Assembly (NCBI GenBank): GCA_963728295.1
Contig: CAVSKB010000011.1
Location: 434,001-498,000 of the forward strand
Source: DATJKD01 sp963728295
GTDB taxonomy: Bacteria > Pseudomonadota > Gammaproteobacteria > Steroidobacterales > Steroidobacteraceae
Length of the DNA: 64,000 bases
Direction of reading: 5' to 3'
In this document: positions 28,293-37,541 of the stretch, piece after piece
Layout of the letters: each line of letters starts with the position of its first letter
Numbering within the stretch: position 1 is the first letter of the stretch
The notes under the pieces: model-generated
Told to the model about the DNA's origin: nothing
Seen by the model: the letters and a program-made list of their open reading frames with translations, nothing else
Database searches by the model: none
Position numbers and translations under genes: made by a program

Positions 28293-29488
28293 CGGCACTA
28301 TCCCGACTGCAGCAGAACGCACGCCTCGCGGCCACCATCGGCCAGATCGGAAAGCACGTGCTGTGGGAGAGAGTCTCGAACGCCCGGCCCAGCCGCCCAC
28401 CCGGCGTCCCCGCATCGACCGAGTCGCTGACAACGGACTGGCTGACGGCAGTTCTCTGCCGCAACCATCCCGGCGCGCGCGTCACGTCGGTGCAGCTCGG
28501 GATTGCGAGCTCGGGTTCTTCCGATCGCCGCGCGTTTTCGGTCACCTACAACGAGGCCGGCCGGCAGGCGAACCTTCCGACGCGTCTGTTCAACAAGTGC
28601 TCGAAGGGGTTTCACACGCGGCTGCTGATGGTCCAGTGCGGCACGCTCGATAACGAGGTCGGCTTCTACAGGACGGTGCGCCCGGAGCTCGACATCGAGA
28701 CACCGTTGCCCTACAACGTCGCGCTCGACCGGAAGTCCTGGCGGTCATCCATCATTCTCGAGGACATATTTGCAACCAAAGGTGCGCAGGTCCTGAGCCC
28801 GGCTCATGCCGTGACACGGTCGCAGATCGAGGGGATGCTCGATCTGCTCGCGACCGTGCATGGAAGATACTGGGAGAGTCCGCGGCTCAAGGAGGAATTC
28901 ACGTGGCTCCGAACGCCGGAGCAGTGGATCGAGGTCGTCGGTCCGGCGATCGCCTACGAGGCGCGCAGCGCCGTCGGAATGCAGCGAGCGGCCGCGGTGA
29001 TCCCGCCGTCGCTGCAGGGACGGGAGCGTGATATCTACCGGGCCTTCCTTGCGGCGATGGCGCAGAGCAGCCGCGGGCCCCTCACGTACCTGCACGGCGA
29101 CCCCCATATCGCAAACTACTACCTGACGGACCGCGGCACGGTAGGAATCGTCGACTGGCAGGTCACATTCCGTGGTTCCTGGGGACACGATTTCGCCTAC
29201 ACGATGCTCTCCGCGCTGAGCATCGAGCAACGGCGCAACTGGGAGCGCGAGCTGCTGCAGTTCTATCTGGATCGACTGACCGCACGCGGGGCTCGGCCGC
29301 TGCCGTTCGATGCGGCATGGGAGTCCTATCGCAGGCAGACTCTCTATACCTTCGTTGGCTGGCTCTATACGATCGGTTACGGCCCGTTGCAGCCGAACAT
29401 GCAGCCGGACGCGATCTGCATGGCGGTCATCGAGCGATCCGGAGCAGCGGTCGCCGACCTGGACTCTGTTTCCCTGTTACTTGGCTGA
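28289..29488 (+). CDS. Ecdysteroid-kinase-like (CHK/EcK-type) phosphotransferase
   Basis: Protein kinase-fold small-molecule kinase of 399 aa of the CHK/EcKL type, a family whose insect members phosphorylate ecdysteroid hydroxyls. Catalytic loop HGDPHIANYYL (about residue 270) and metal-binding DWQ are intact; FNKCSKGFHTR and the substrate-side LILEDI-like segment are present. ATG at 28289 overlaps the Rieske oxygenase stop, so it is made with that oxygenase. A close paralogue, 43758-44960, matches along the whole length (same start IGKHVLWE/IGRSVAWE and end QTLYTFVGWL). Substrate unknown. Confidence 0.88.
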   Translation: MTALSRLQQNARLAATIGQIGKHVLWERVSNARPSRPPGVPASTESLTTDWLTAVLCRNHPGARVTSVQLGIASSGSSDRRAFSVTYNEAGRQANLPTRLFNKCSKGFHTRLLMVQCGTLDNEVGFYRTVRPELDIETPLPYNVALDRKSWRSSIILEDIFATKGAQVLSPAHAVTRSQIEGMLDLLATVHGRYWESPRLKEEFTWLRTPEQWIEVVGPAIAYEARSAVGMQRAAAVIPPSLQGRERDIYRAFLAAMAQSSRGPLTYLHGDPHIANYYLTDRGTVGIVDWQVTFRGSWGHDFAYTMLSALSIEQRRNWERELLQFYLDRLTARGARPLPFDAAWESYRRQTLYTFVGWLYTIGYGPLQPNMQPDAICMAVIERSGAAVADLDSVSLLLG

Positions 29489-29503
29489 CTGAAGGCAACT
29501 CCG

Positions 29504-29857
29504 ATGGCTGCGTCGCCGCGAGGAATTCTGCCACCCGCGTTCTCCGATCTCGAGCCGTTCGTGGAGCCGTGGGCGGTCGCGACCATGGCCGCACGGCATC
29601 GTCGACGGCTCGCAAGCACGGCTGAGGAACGCAAGGCCTTCTACGACGCGATGGTCCCGCGTCTTGCGGCTGTAGCGGCCTACCTCGACCAGTGGCCTCT
29701 GCACGACCTGCCACCGGATGCCAGGACCTTGCTGCAGCTGGCCCTCGCATTGACCGAGGTATCGCTGACACAGGAGGTGTACGACGCGAAGACGGAGAGC
29801 CTGCACGCGCAGAGCTCGAAGAAGCTCCGAATCGCCCGCGAGATGGATGGGCTCTAG
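29504..29857 (+). CDS. Conserved-looking helical hypothetical protein
   Basis: 117 aa protein, mostly helical, with ILPPAFSDLEPFVEPW at the N-terminus and ALALTEVSLTQEVYD near the middle; no signal peptide or membrane span. It lies 15 bp after the EcK-like kinase and directly before the double SnoaL-like gene, so it is probably part of the same transcript. Start ATG 29504. I do not recognise a family. Confidence 0.65.
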   Translation: MAASPRGILPPAFSDLEPFVEPWAVATMAARHRRRLASTAEERKAFYDAMVPRLAAVAAYLDQWPLHDLPPDARTLLQLALALTEVSLTQEVYDAKTESLHAQSSKKLRIAREMDGL

Positions 29858-29858
29858 C

Positions 29859-30695
29859 ATGACGGCTGCGGCGGCGCCGCGCGGCGCGGACGCACGCAGG
29901 GCGAAAATCGCCGACCTCTATCGCGAAGTCATCGGCGCCGGAAGACTCGAGCGATTGGAGCGCCTCGCGGCCCCCACGTATACGCCACACGTGCCGGCGT
30001 TCAGGGGCGTCGAGGCTCTCGAGCCCGGGCTCGACGCGCTGAGGACGCGGCTCGGCCGCACCGGTCGCAGATCACATCGTGTCGTGCGCCCGATCGTCGA
30101 CGGTGACTGGGCCTTTGCGCACGTCCACTGGGACGGCCCCGTCTCCGTGGCCGGGGTCGACGTATTTCGTTTCGACTCCGACGACAGGATCGCGGAACAC
30201 TGGAACGTCCGGCAGCCGCTTGGCGGTACCCAGGCGCAGATCGAGGAACGATTTTCGAGTACCGTCGCCCCCGATGCGACCTCCTCGCTCGATCCGGCCC
30301 GGCTCACAGCCAGGGTTCGCGAGATGCTCACGGAGCTCTGGAGCAAGGGCAATGCGGCACTCGTTGCCGACTTCTACGCGGAATCGTACGTGCAGCACAA
30401 CGCCGACATGCCGGGCGGCTATGCACGCATCAGGGAAATCGTCGAAAACGATATCCCGCGGTACATCGAAGCGACCGGCGGGCCGTTTCCGGTCGATGTG
30501 CATCACATAGGCGCAGAGGGTGACATCGTGTTCGTGCACTTGAGCCTCTTCATGGCGGGCATCAACCGCAACGACGGCGATCGCTCGACCAACGTGGACA
30601 TTTTCCGTGTGGATCGCCACGGAAGAATGGTGGAGCACTGGGACGTACTGCAGATCGAGGGCGTGGCGCTGCCGCCGACGGCGTCGGTTTTCTGA
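29859..30695 (+). CDS. Tandem SnoaL/NTF2-like domain protein
   Basis: 278 aa protein with two NTF2-like folds in tandem: the first includes YREVIGAGRLERLERL and VFRFDSDDRIAEHWNVRQP, the second LWSKGNAALVADFYAESYVQHNADM-type sequence and IFRVDRHGRMVEHWDVLQ. Each half ends with the typical EHWDxxQ strand. Single-domain relatives bind or isomerise small hydrophobic molecules (SnoaL, ketosteroid isomerase fold). ATG at 29859 starts after the preceding stop; ATG at 29847 would overlap it. Last gene of the 17.4-30.7 kb + strand run; its stop is two bases from the convergent phosphatase stop. Confidence 0.8.
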   Translation: MTAAAAPRGADARRAKIADLYREVIGAGRLERLERLAAPTYTPHVPAFRGVEALEPGLDALRTRLGRTGRRSHRVVRPIVDGDWAFAHVHWDGPVSVAGVDVFRFDSDDRIAEHWNVRQPLGGTQAQIEERFSSTVAPDATSSLDPARLTARVREMLTELWSKGNAALVADFYAESYVQHNADMPGGYARIREIVENDIPRYIEATGGPFPVDVHHIGAEGDIVFVHLSLFMAGINRNDGDRSTNVDIFRVDRHGRMVEHWDVLQIEGVALPPTASVF

Positions 30696-30697
30696 GC

Positions 30698-31490
30698 TCA
30701 GGCTTCCAGCAAATGATCCTGGATGCCGCGGATCATCTCGTCCGTGACGCCCAGCCGCTCGCGCAGATATCCCTCGACGGACCCGTAGTCGCCTTCGATC
30801 TGCTCGATCGCGGCCTGCAGGTACTCGGGTCGCGCCTGCAGCAGTGGTGCGCGTGCCTCGCGGCCGACGCGCCTGAGATGCGAATGCTCGTCGCCGACCC
30901 CGATGCTGGTTCGCGGATGCTCGAACAGCGACGCCTCGAGATCGACGACGCTGTCGGTGAGCACGTAATCATCGACAACGGTATCGCGCGGCACCCCGAG
31001 GCCGATCAGGATCAGGGCGGCGGCGATTCCCGTACGATCCTTGCCGGCCGCGCAATGGAATACGAGCGGCGACTCGCCCTCGGCCAGCTTGCGAAACAGA
31101 TCCGCATAGGGCCTGGCAAACAGGGTAGGCAGCCGGCGATAGAGCTCGGTCATGCACTGGCGAGCGATTTCCGGGGAGAGCTCCCTCACGTCGATCGTCG
31201 GCCAGCACGGCTCGAAGACTCACGCTTCGGAAATCGTAGTCCCAGTGCAGAACGCGCACGCCGGGCGACTGCCAATTCGTCGGTTCGCGCTTGCGCTCGC
31301 CCGGGGCGCGAAAGTCGCACACCGTGCGCAGGCCAAGTCCGTCCAACCGGATCCGATCGGCATCGGTGAGGTAACTCATCACGCCCGATCGATAAGCGCG
31401 GCCCCAGCGCACACGGCGACCGTCGCCGGTGGCATAGCCGCCGAGGTCGCGGAAGTTGCGTCCGCCTTCGAGAGGTAGGAGACGGTTCAC
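30698..31490 (-). CDS. Tyrosine-protein phosphatase-like protein (frameshifted)
   Basis: Cysteine-based phosphatase of about 263 aa. The N-terminal GGRNFRDLGGY and the P-loop HCAAGKDRTG (Cys nucleophile, Arg) mark the SIW14/PTP-like group, which acts on phosphotyrosine or on inositol and other small phosphates. The frame changes once near 31190, between LRAVLADD and RELSPEIARQ. GTG at 31490 is 14 bp behind the CoA-transferase stop. As last gene of an operon in a window with many small-molecule kinases, it could remove the phosphate they add; this is inference. Confidence 0.8.
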
Positions 31491-31504
31491 TTGAAGGCCG
31501 AGCG

Positions 31505-32719
31505 TCAACGGCTGACGGCTCGAGATTCGGGCTGCAAACCGATCACCTGCGACGCAGCGAGGGCGCCGATCTCCGCGGAGGTGTAACCGAGCTCTGACAG
31601 CACTGCCGCAGTGTGCTCGCCAACGAGCGGTGGTCGGCTCCTGATCTCGGGCAGCGCGCCGTCGGCTACGATTGGCGCCTTCATGAGCAGCAGATTCTCG
31701 AGCCCGGGATGCCGGATCGTCTGCATCAGGCCAAGCGCCGCGACCTGTGGCTCTTCGAGTGCCTCCTGCAGCGAGTTGACGGGCGCACCCGGTAGTCTCG
31801 CCTCCCGCAGGCGCCTCAACGCTTCCTCTGTCGTCAGCCCGCTGCACCACGCCCCTACGCCCTCGCTGAGGGCGGCACCGTTCTCAGCACGATCGTTGTC
31901 CGTCCGGAACCTGGGATCATCGATCCACTCGGGGTGTCCGACGAGGCGGGCGACCTTGGCGAACATGCCGGTGCCGAGGACCTGAACGACGATCCAGCCA
32001 TCACGCGTGCGAAAGATGTCGCTCGGTCCCGAGGATTGCGCCCGGTTACCGGTGCGCGTCCGATTGCGCTTGGTGGCGGCCTGCTCGACCAGCAGCCAGC
32101 TCATCGCCGCATAGCCGCTCAGCATGAGCGCGGTCTCGAGATAGCGCCCCTTGCCGCTCCGTTCGCGGTCGAGCAGGGCGCAGGCGATCGCAAAGGCGGA
32201 GTAGATGCCCGTGGTGACGTCGACCCAGGAGCAGAACGACCGCGTGGGCGTATCGCCGAAGCCCGACATGTAGGCCGCCCCTCCCATCACCTGCCCGATG
32301 CCGTCGAATCCGATGTCGTTGGCCCTCGGGCCCTTGCTCGTAAAGGCGGAGACGTTCAGGTAGATCAGCTTCGGATTGATTTTCGACAGCGCCTCGTAAT
32401 CGATACCCTGTCGCTGAAGCGTCGAGGCCGGTGCTCCGCAGACGACCACATCGCAGGCACGCACGAGCCGCTCGAGGACCGCGCGGCCCTGGGGAGTCTC
32501 ATGGTTGAGGCAGACGCTGCGCTTGTTGCTGTGAAGCTGCAGGAAACCTGCACCGTCCAGCTCATCGCTGATGCGAAACGGCTCGCGATCCGGCGATCCG
32601 CCGACGGGCTCGATCTTGACGACCTTCGCCCCCATGTTCGAGAGCAGCCAGGTGGCAGAGGGTGCGGCAACGAACTTGCCGAAGTCGAGCACCAGGATCT
32701 CGCGCAGGACATCGAACAC
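31505..32719 (-). CDS. Class III (CaiB/BaiF) acyl-CoA transferase
   Basis: Family III CoA-transferase of 404 aa, moving CoA between carboxylic acids. N-terminal LVLDFGKFVAAPSATWLL and GAKVVKIEP are typical; SWVDVTTG carries the active-site aspartate. It differs from the two racemase-like members at 39921 and 50867, lacking their GHDINY and DMGGGG motifs, so transfer rather than racemisation is likely. It would activate a pathway acid in place of an AMP-forming ligase, none of which is seen in the window. Located 23 bp after the FAD reductase. Confidence 0.9.
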   Translation of the reverse strand: MFDVLREILVLDFGKFVAAPSATWLLSNMGAKVVKIEPVGGSPDREPFRISDELDGAGFLQLHSNKRSVCLNHETPQGRAVLERLVRACDVVVCGAPASTLQRQGIDYEALSKINPKLIYLNVSAFTSKGPRANDIGFDGIGQVMGGAAYMSGFGDTPTRSFCSWVDVTTGIYSAFAIACALLDRERSGKGRYLETALMLSGYAAMSWLLVEQAATKRNRTRTGNRAQSSGPSDIFRTRDGWIVVQVLGTGMFAKVARLVGHPEWIDDPRFRTDNDRAENGAALSEGVGAWCSGLTTEEALRRLREARLPGAPVNSLQEALEEPQVAALGLMQTIRHPGLENLLLMKAPIVADGALPEIRSRPPLVGEHTAAVLSELGYTSAEIGALAASQVIGLQPESRAVSR

Positions 32720-32742
32720 TTTTCGCCTCCGGACGCCCGCAA

Positions 32743-34011
32743 TCAGGCGCCGACCGCCTTCTTGAGATTGAAGGCTGGATCGGCGAGTTTCGCCGGATCG
32801 ACGGCGACTCCCGCCTCGATCAGGCGCTGCGCGTACTTCATGTCGCGGGATTCGTTGATCCCAGTTGCGCCGACGACTCGCTCACCGGACAGGTACAGCA
32901 ACATGAACTTGTTTCTGGCGACGTCGCCGCGGCGGACGCGCTCGGCCGTGTCGCAGCGCCCCGTGACTTGTATCTTGAGATCGTACTGGTCGGACCACAT
33001 GTGTGGGACGTCCGCATATGGCTGCGCGGCACCGAGCACGTTCTTCGCCACGGCTGCCGCCTGGTTCTGCGCATGCATCCAGTTCTCGCTGCGCATCGAG
33101 CGGCCAAAGAACTGGTCCGGATAGCGCACCGCGTCACCGGCGGCATAGATGTCGGGCGCGCTGGTCGCGCCGAACTCGTCGACCACGATGCCGTCTTCGC
33201 AGCGGAGCCCGGCGCTCTGCGCCAGCTCTACGTTCGGCACGATGCCGATTCCGACGACGAGCAGGTCCGCGGGAACCACGTCTCCATCCTGCAGCGCGAG
33301 ACCGGTGTTCCCGTTGGTGGGCTGGCCGACAGCGGCGCAGGCAAGACGCAACTTGACCCCCTTGCCGCGATGAAACGAGGCAACGTACTCGGAGATCTCT
33401 TCCGGGAGCGCCCGGCCCATGATCCGCGGTGCCAGCTCGACGACGGTAACGTCGCAATCGCGCAGGATCGCGCTGGCCGCGACCTCCATGCCGATGACGC
33501 CTCCGCCGAGCAGGACGACTCGGCGGCCGGGCCGCAGACGCCTGCGTAGCTCCAAAGCGTCGCGCAGCGTGCGCAGATACACGACCTCGACCGGTCCGGT
33601 TTCTACCACGGGCAGACGACGCGCGCGCGCACCTGGAGCGAGGATAAGGCGCGAGTAGGCGAGGGTCTCGCCACCTTGCAGGGTCAGCCGGTGCGCGGCC
33701 GAATCGATGCCGACGACGCACGAACCGAGCCGCAGCTCGATACGCTGTTGCTCGTACCAGTCGGCGGGCCGCAGGCTGATGTTCTCGGGTGCACGAAGCG
33801 CAATGTCGTCGGGCAGGTGGCTCGCGACCAGCGGCTCGAACTCGTCGTGCACGAGCACGCTCTTGGAGAGCGGAGGACGATCGTAGGGTACTTCGCGCTC
33901 CTCGCATACGAGAACCACGCGACCGGTGAATCCGGCGTCGCGCAGCGTCCCAGCCGCAGTGACACCGGCGATGCCTGCACCGACGACTACGATGGTGTCC
34001 TGGGCGGCCAT
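32743..34011 (-). CDS. FAD-dependent ferredoxin reductase
   Basis: 422 aa pyridine-nucleotide/FAD oxidoreductase of the oxygenase-ferredoxin-reductase type. FAD loop VVVGAGIAGVTAAG at the N-terminus, NADH loop LLGGGVIGMEVAAS near residue 150, and IYAAGDAV for the second FAD contact near residue 285. It passes electrons from NAD(P)H to a ferredoxin and is encoded in the same - strand run as a Rieske oxygenase (37542-38717) and ferredoxin (35251-35578), completing a three-component system. Start ATG at 34011. Confidence 0.93.
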   Translation of the reverse strand: MAAQDTIVVVGAGIAGVTAAGTLRDAGFTGRVVLVCEEREVPYDRPPLSKSVLVHDEFEPLVASHLPDDIALRAPENISLRPADWYEQQRIELRLGSCVVGIDSAAHRLTLQGGETLAYSRLILAPGARARRLPVVETGPVEVVYLRTLRDALELRRRLRPGRRVVLLGGGVIGMEVAASAILRDCDVTVVELAPRIMGRALPEEISEYVASFHRGKGVKLRLACAAVGQPTNGNTGLALQDGDVVPADLLVVGIGIVPNVELAQSAGLRCEDGIVVDEFGATSAPDIYAAGDAVRYPDQFFGRSMRSENWMHAQNQAAAVAKNVLGAAQPYADVPHMWSDQYDLKIQVTGRCDTAERVRRGDVARNKFMLLYLSGERVVGATGINESRDMKYAQRLIEAGVAVDPAKLADPAFNLKKAVGA

Positions 34012-34071
34012 GCAGTTGCAATATTACTACGCATACGAACAATTATGCATGCGCAAGACCATGGGTACGCG
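34012..34071. promoter_or_regulatory. AT-rich spacer with inverted repeat inside the Rieske operon
   Basis: This 60 bp gap is the widest in the 30.7-38.7 kb operon and is AT-rich. GCATA (34031-34035) and TATGC (34044-34048) form an inverted repeat with 8 bases between. It may hold an internal promoter or operator for the FAD reductase, CoA-transferase and phosphatase. Confidence 0.35.
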
Positions 34072-35233
34072 TCAGCCGAGGGATTTGCCGATCAGAACGC
34101 GGTGAATCTCGGAGGTGCCGAGCAGGATGCGATGCACACGCGCGTGGGTCCAGATCGACGAAATGGGCGACTGGTGCGCATACCCCATCCCGCCGTGGAG
34201 CTGCAGGCACTGGTCCGCGACACGGAATTCGAGCTCCGACAGCCAGAGCTTCGCCATGGAGGCATCGACGGCCGTCAGCGATCCACGCTTGATCTTCTCC
34301 AGGGTCTGGTCGACGAACGCGCGAGCGACGGCGAGCTCGGTCTTGATTTCGGCAAGGCGGAATTGCGTGTTCTGGAAGTCGAGCACGCGCTGTCCGAAGG
34401 CCCGGCGGTCGCGGACGTACTCGAGCGTCAGGGCGAAGGCCAGCTCCGCGGCCGCCAGGTAGCGCGCGGCCTCGGCCACGCGCATGTCGTTCAGCACGCC
34501 CATGACCTGCTTGAAACCGCCGCCTTCGCTGCCGCCGAGGAGGCGATCGCTCCCGACGCGCACGTTCTCGAAGAAGAATTCCGACTCGTTGGCGCAGCCG
34601 CGGTGCAGGGTTTCGATGGGCCGACCACGCGTCACTCCCGGGCGTGGCGACGTCGACCAGGAAGATGCTCATGCCCCTGGCCCCCGCGTCCGCATCGGTC
34701 TTGCAGACGACGGGAACCATGGTGCAGAGGTTGCCGTTGGTGATCCAGGTCTTGTTGCCGTTGATCACGTAACCGTCGCCGTCGCGCCGCGCATGTGTCC
34801 GGAATCCCGCGACGTCGCTCCCGGACTGCGGCTCCGTGAAACAGGCTTCGGCGATGGTTTCACCCGAGGCGTAACGGGGCAGCCACGTGCGCTTCTGCTC
34901 CTCGGTTCCTCCGGCGAGGATCAGATAGCTCGATCCGTCTATTCCGAGACCGCCGCCCATGCTGGCGCCAGCCACGGAATAACCCATCTCCTCGTGCAGG
35001 ATGACGTGGTGAAGAAAGTCTCCGCCGCCTCCACCGTACTCCTCGGGCACCCCGGCCTGGAGGATGCCGGCGGCACCGGCCTTGCGGAACACCTCTGCAG
35101 GGAACATTCCCTGCTTTTCCCATTCGCGATAGTCCGGCTCGACGTCTTTCCTGAAGAAGCGCCGCACCGTATCGCGGAACTGACGGTGGTCGTCGTTGAA
35201 GACTTCCCGGTGTTCTAGCCCGATCTCCGGCAT
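34072..35233 (-). CDS. Acyl-CoA dehydrogenase (frameshifted)
   Basis: FAD acyl-CoA dehydrogenase, about 387 aa when joined. From ATG 35233: VPEEYGGGGGDF, FTEPQSGSDVAG and KTWITNG; after a missing G near 34634 (CCCGGGAGTG) the second frame gives the FAFTLEYVRDRRAFGQ-like helix, QLHGGMGYAHQ and LLGTSEIHRVLIGKSLG. The MCAD-position Glu is absent (LLGTSEI), as in many long/branched-chain types. Similar in layout to 10999-12180. Lies between the Rieske ferredoxin and the FAD reductase genes. Confidence 0.88.
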
Positions 35234-35250
35234 GAAGCGGACCTCACGGA

Positions 35251-35578
35251 TCAGGCGACGTCAATGTAGACCTCGTCGCCCTCCACCGTCACTGGAAACG
35301 TCCTGAGCGCCTCGGTGCAGGGCAGAGCGCATGGCTCACCGGTGCGGATATCGAACTTGCCGTCGTGCCAGGTGCATTCGATCACATAGCCGTTGAGATC
35401 CCCTTCGTCCGAAAGGGAAGCAGCCCCGTGAGTGCACAGGTCCTGGCTGCAGTAGAACTCGTCACCGACCCGGTAGACGGCGAGCTTTGGCAGACCGTCG
35501 ACATCCACCGAGATCATTGCGCCGGCTTCAACGTCGCTCGCTGGCGCAGAGTCGTATTCGGCCCTTTGGTTCGGTCAT
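35251..35578 (-). CDS. Rieske-type ferredoxin (N-terminus disrupted by 4 bp tandem duplication)
   Basis: Small Rieske [2Fe-2S] ferredoxin of about 105 aa. Cluster ligands are in CTHGAA and CTWHDGKFD, typical of oxygenase ferredoxins that carry electrons from the FAD reductase to the oxygenase. The clean frame starts at an internal ATG (35517); the family-like beginning MTEPKGRIRLC starts at ATG 35578 and joins ASDVEAGAM only if one copy of a tandem TCGC (35533-35540) is removed. Either the protein starts late or the duplication is an error or mutation. Paralogue: 41102-41425. Confidence 0.82.
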
Positions 35579-35604
35579 GGCAGGATTATCGGTCAGATGC
35601 AGGG

Positions 35605-37515
35605 TCAGTGCACCGGGACCAATCGCAGCTCGGTCCGATCGTGCAGTGAGACCGGTACGTCGGCCCTGCCCGAGCGGTCGGCGACGAACGTCGCCCCGGT
35701 CGGCTCGAGCCGGTATGTCCGGCCCGGGGCCAGCCGGTCGATCCCGAGCACCTGCTGCGGAGAGGGTCCACCGGGGTAGAGAACGAGCGAGAGGTCCTCG
35801 CCGTCGCTCCACGCGCGGGCTACGAGAACGTCGGGGTAGCTGGCTCGATCCAGGACCGGGCCGCGGAAGACTGCCTCGGGTGGCCCGCGCAGCACCGCAT
35901 TGCGCCAGTCGTCCCGGCGCATGAGGTGGCCCATCACGAGTTGAGCCCCGATCTGTGTCGAGGACTGGAAGCTGAGCACGCCTCCCCGCCAGTCGGGCCG
36001 ATAGTGCCTGTCGAGCTTGTCGAGCGCGGCTTCGGCGATCTCGTCGTCGCCGTGCTCACGGGCCGCGATCAGCGAGTTTGCGACGAGATAGACCTCGCTG
36101 CGGCGATAGTTGCCGATGTCGACGCGGTCGAAGCGCCGGGCCGTGTGCTGCAGCTCGCCGTGTTCGTCGAGACGCATGAATTCCCGGCGGGCGATTGCAT
36201 AGTTGCGCCGGGCGATGTCCGGGAAGTGCGGATTGCCGAGCCACGCGTAGCCGATCAGCGTGGCGACGAAATCGAGCACCGGAATCTTGAACCCCGTCTT
36301 CTCGATGCGGCCGGGGATGATATTGCCGTCGAGCTCGACGAACTCACTCTCGAAGCGCCTGCGGAACTCCGCGAGGATCGCCGGCGCGTGTGAGGTGCCA
36401 AACACGCGATCGTTGAGGTGGATGCCGACGAGGCCGAACTGGTTGCAGTACGAGTAGGCGAACGACGGCTCGCAGGGATAGAGGCAGTAGACCGCATGTT
36501 CGAAGTTCCAGCGCGCTTGCTCCGCGACAGACCGCGCATCATGCTCGTAGATCCTGCGCGGCGTGAGCTGAAAGCGCAGGCAACCGGGCTCCGCGAGTGT
36601 CATGTCGCGGGTGTTCGCCATGTACATGCCGAGGTTGCCGTTGTAGAAGCCCCCCAGCATGATGTTGTCCTTGCCGATCGGGTCGAAATCGAGGCTGAAA
36701 TTGCCAAGCAGGCTCTCGTACACCCAATAGCTCCAGACCTTCCGGACGGTCATCTTGTGCAGCAGGTTCCGCTGCGCGAGCGACAGATAGCCATGGAAGC
36801 TCGGCGCGTAGTGCGCCTGCGCGAGCGCGAGCGAATAATGCAGATAGTTGATCTGGTAGCGCAGGGACGCCGTCTGAAACTGGTCGATCACGTCGAAACC
36901 GGCAAACTCGTCGACCGGCTGCAGTCCGCGGTCGATCGAGAACCGCAACGCGGCGAGCTCGCGCGTAGACAGTTCCCGTGCCCCGGCGTCGGGCACGGCC
37001 GCTGCGCGAGCGGAAACAGCCACAATCTCTCGAGGCAGGTAGTCACTACGAACCGCGGCGCGGGCCCTCACGCGTCGACGATGGCGCCACCCCACGGATC
37101 CACGCCAGGCCGCCACCGCGGCTGCGCAGGCCACGACGATCCATGGAGCGGCGGGGTCGACCCCGTCACCCGCATAGGCCGCCGCGAGTGCCGCCGCGCC
37201 GAGCCACACGACGAATACCGCCGCGAGATTTGCCGTGAAGATCCAGGCTGCTAACGCGATCGCGAAGAACAACGCCGTGCCCGCGAGCAGAGCGTAGCCC
37301 CAGCCCCCCGCTACGGCGAAGCCGCCTCCTGGCAACACGAGCCCGAGGCCGAGCGCCTGCCATTTCGCATCGAGCTGCAGCACCACCGGGAGCAGGCCCG
37401 CGGCCGCAATCGCGAGGTATCCAACAACGGCTCGGCGCTGCAACCGACGGCTGAGGGTGCCTCGCGCGTGGTCTGCGCTCCAGAGCGGACGTGCGTCGAT
37501 CGTCGTGGAGTTCAT
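35605..37515 (-). CDS. Linalool isomerase/dehydratase (LDI/LIS)-like membrane protein
   Basis: Protein of 636 aa. Residues ~28-140 hold four or five hydrophobic spans; the rest matches the alpha/alpha-barrel linalool dehydratase/isomerase family: KVWSYW then DPIGKDNIM (278-286) and CEPSFAYSYCN (348-358), whose two cysteines keep the nine-residue spacing of the LDI catalytic pair, and GTSH. The membrane part fused to an LDI domain is the layout known for Thauera linalool isomerase, which converts linalool to geraniol at the inner membrane. The LDI histidine just after NIM appears to be phenylalanine here. ATG at 37515; upstream in-frame codons overlap the Rieske gene. The natural substrate is not shown by the sequence. 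Confidence 0.8.
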   Translation of the reverse strand: MNSTTIDARPLWSADHARGTLSRRLQRRAVVGYLAIAAAGLLPVVLQLDAKWQALGLGLVLPGGGFAVAGGWGYALLAGTALFFAIALAAWIFTANLAAVFVVWLGAAALAAAYAGDGVDPAAPWIVVACAAAVAAWRGSVGWRHRRRVRARAAVRSDYLPREIVAVSARAAAVPDAGARELSTRELAALRFSIDRGLQPVDEFAGFDVIDQFQTASLRYQINYLHYSLALAQAHYAPSFHGYLSLAQRNLLHKMTVRKVWSYWVYESLLGNFSLDFDPIGKDNIMLGGFYNGNLGMYMANTRDMTLAEPGCLRFQLTPRRIYEHDARSVAEQARWNFEHAVYCLYPCEPSFAYSYCNQFGLVGIHLNDRVFGTSHAPAILAEFRRRFESEFVELDGNIIPGRIEKTGFKIPVLDFVATLIGYAWLGNPHFPDIARRNYAIARREFMRLDEHGELQHTARRFDRVDIGNYRRSEVYLVANSLIAAREHGDDEIAEAALDKLDRHYRPDWRGGVLSFQSSTQIGAQLVMGHLMRRDDWRNAVLRGPPEAVFRGPVLDRASYPDVLVARAWSDGEDLSLVLYPGGPSPQQVLGIDRLAPGRTYRLEPTGATFVADRSGRADVPVSLHDRTELRLVPVH

Positions 37516-37541
37516 TCTTTGCCCGACGGCTCTGGTCACCG

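Noticed and set aside
34043..34630. Arg-rich - strand tail in the first acyl-CoA dehydrogenase frame
   Set aside because: The real C-terminus continues in the other frame with QLHGGMGY and GTSEI; the tail is a frameshift artefact.
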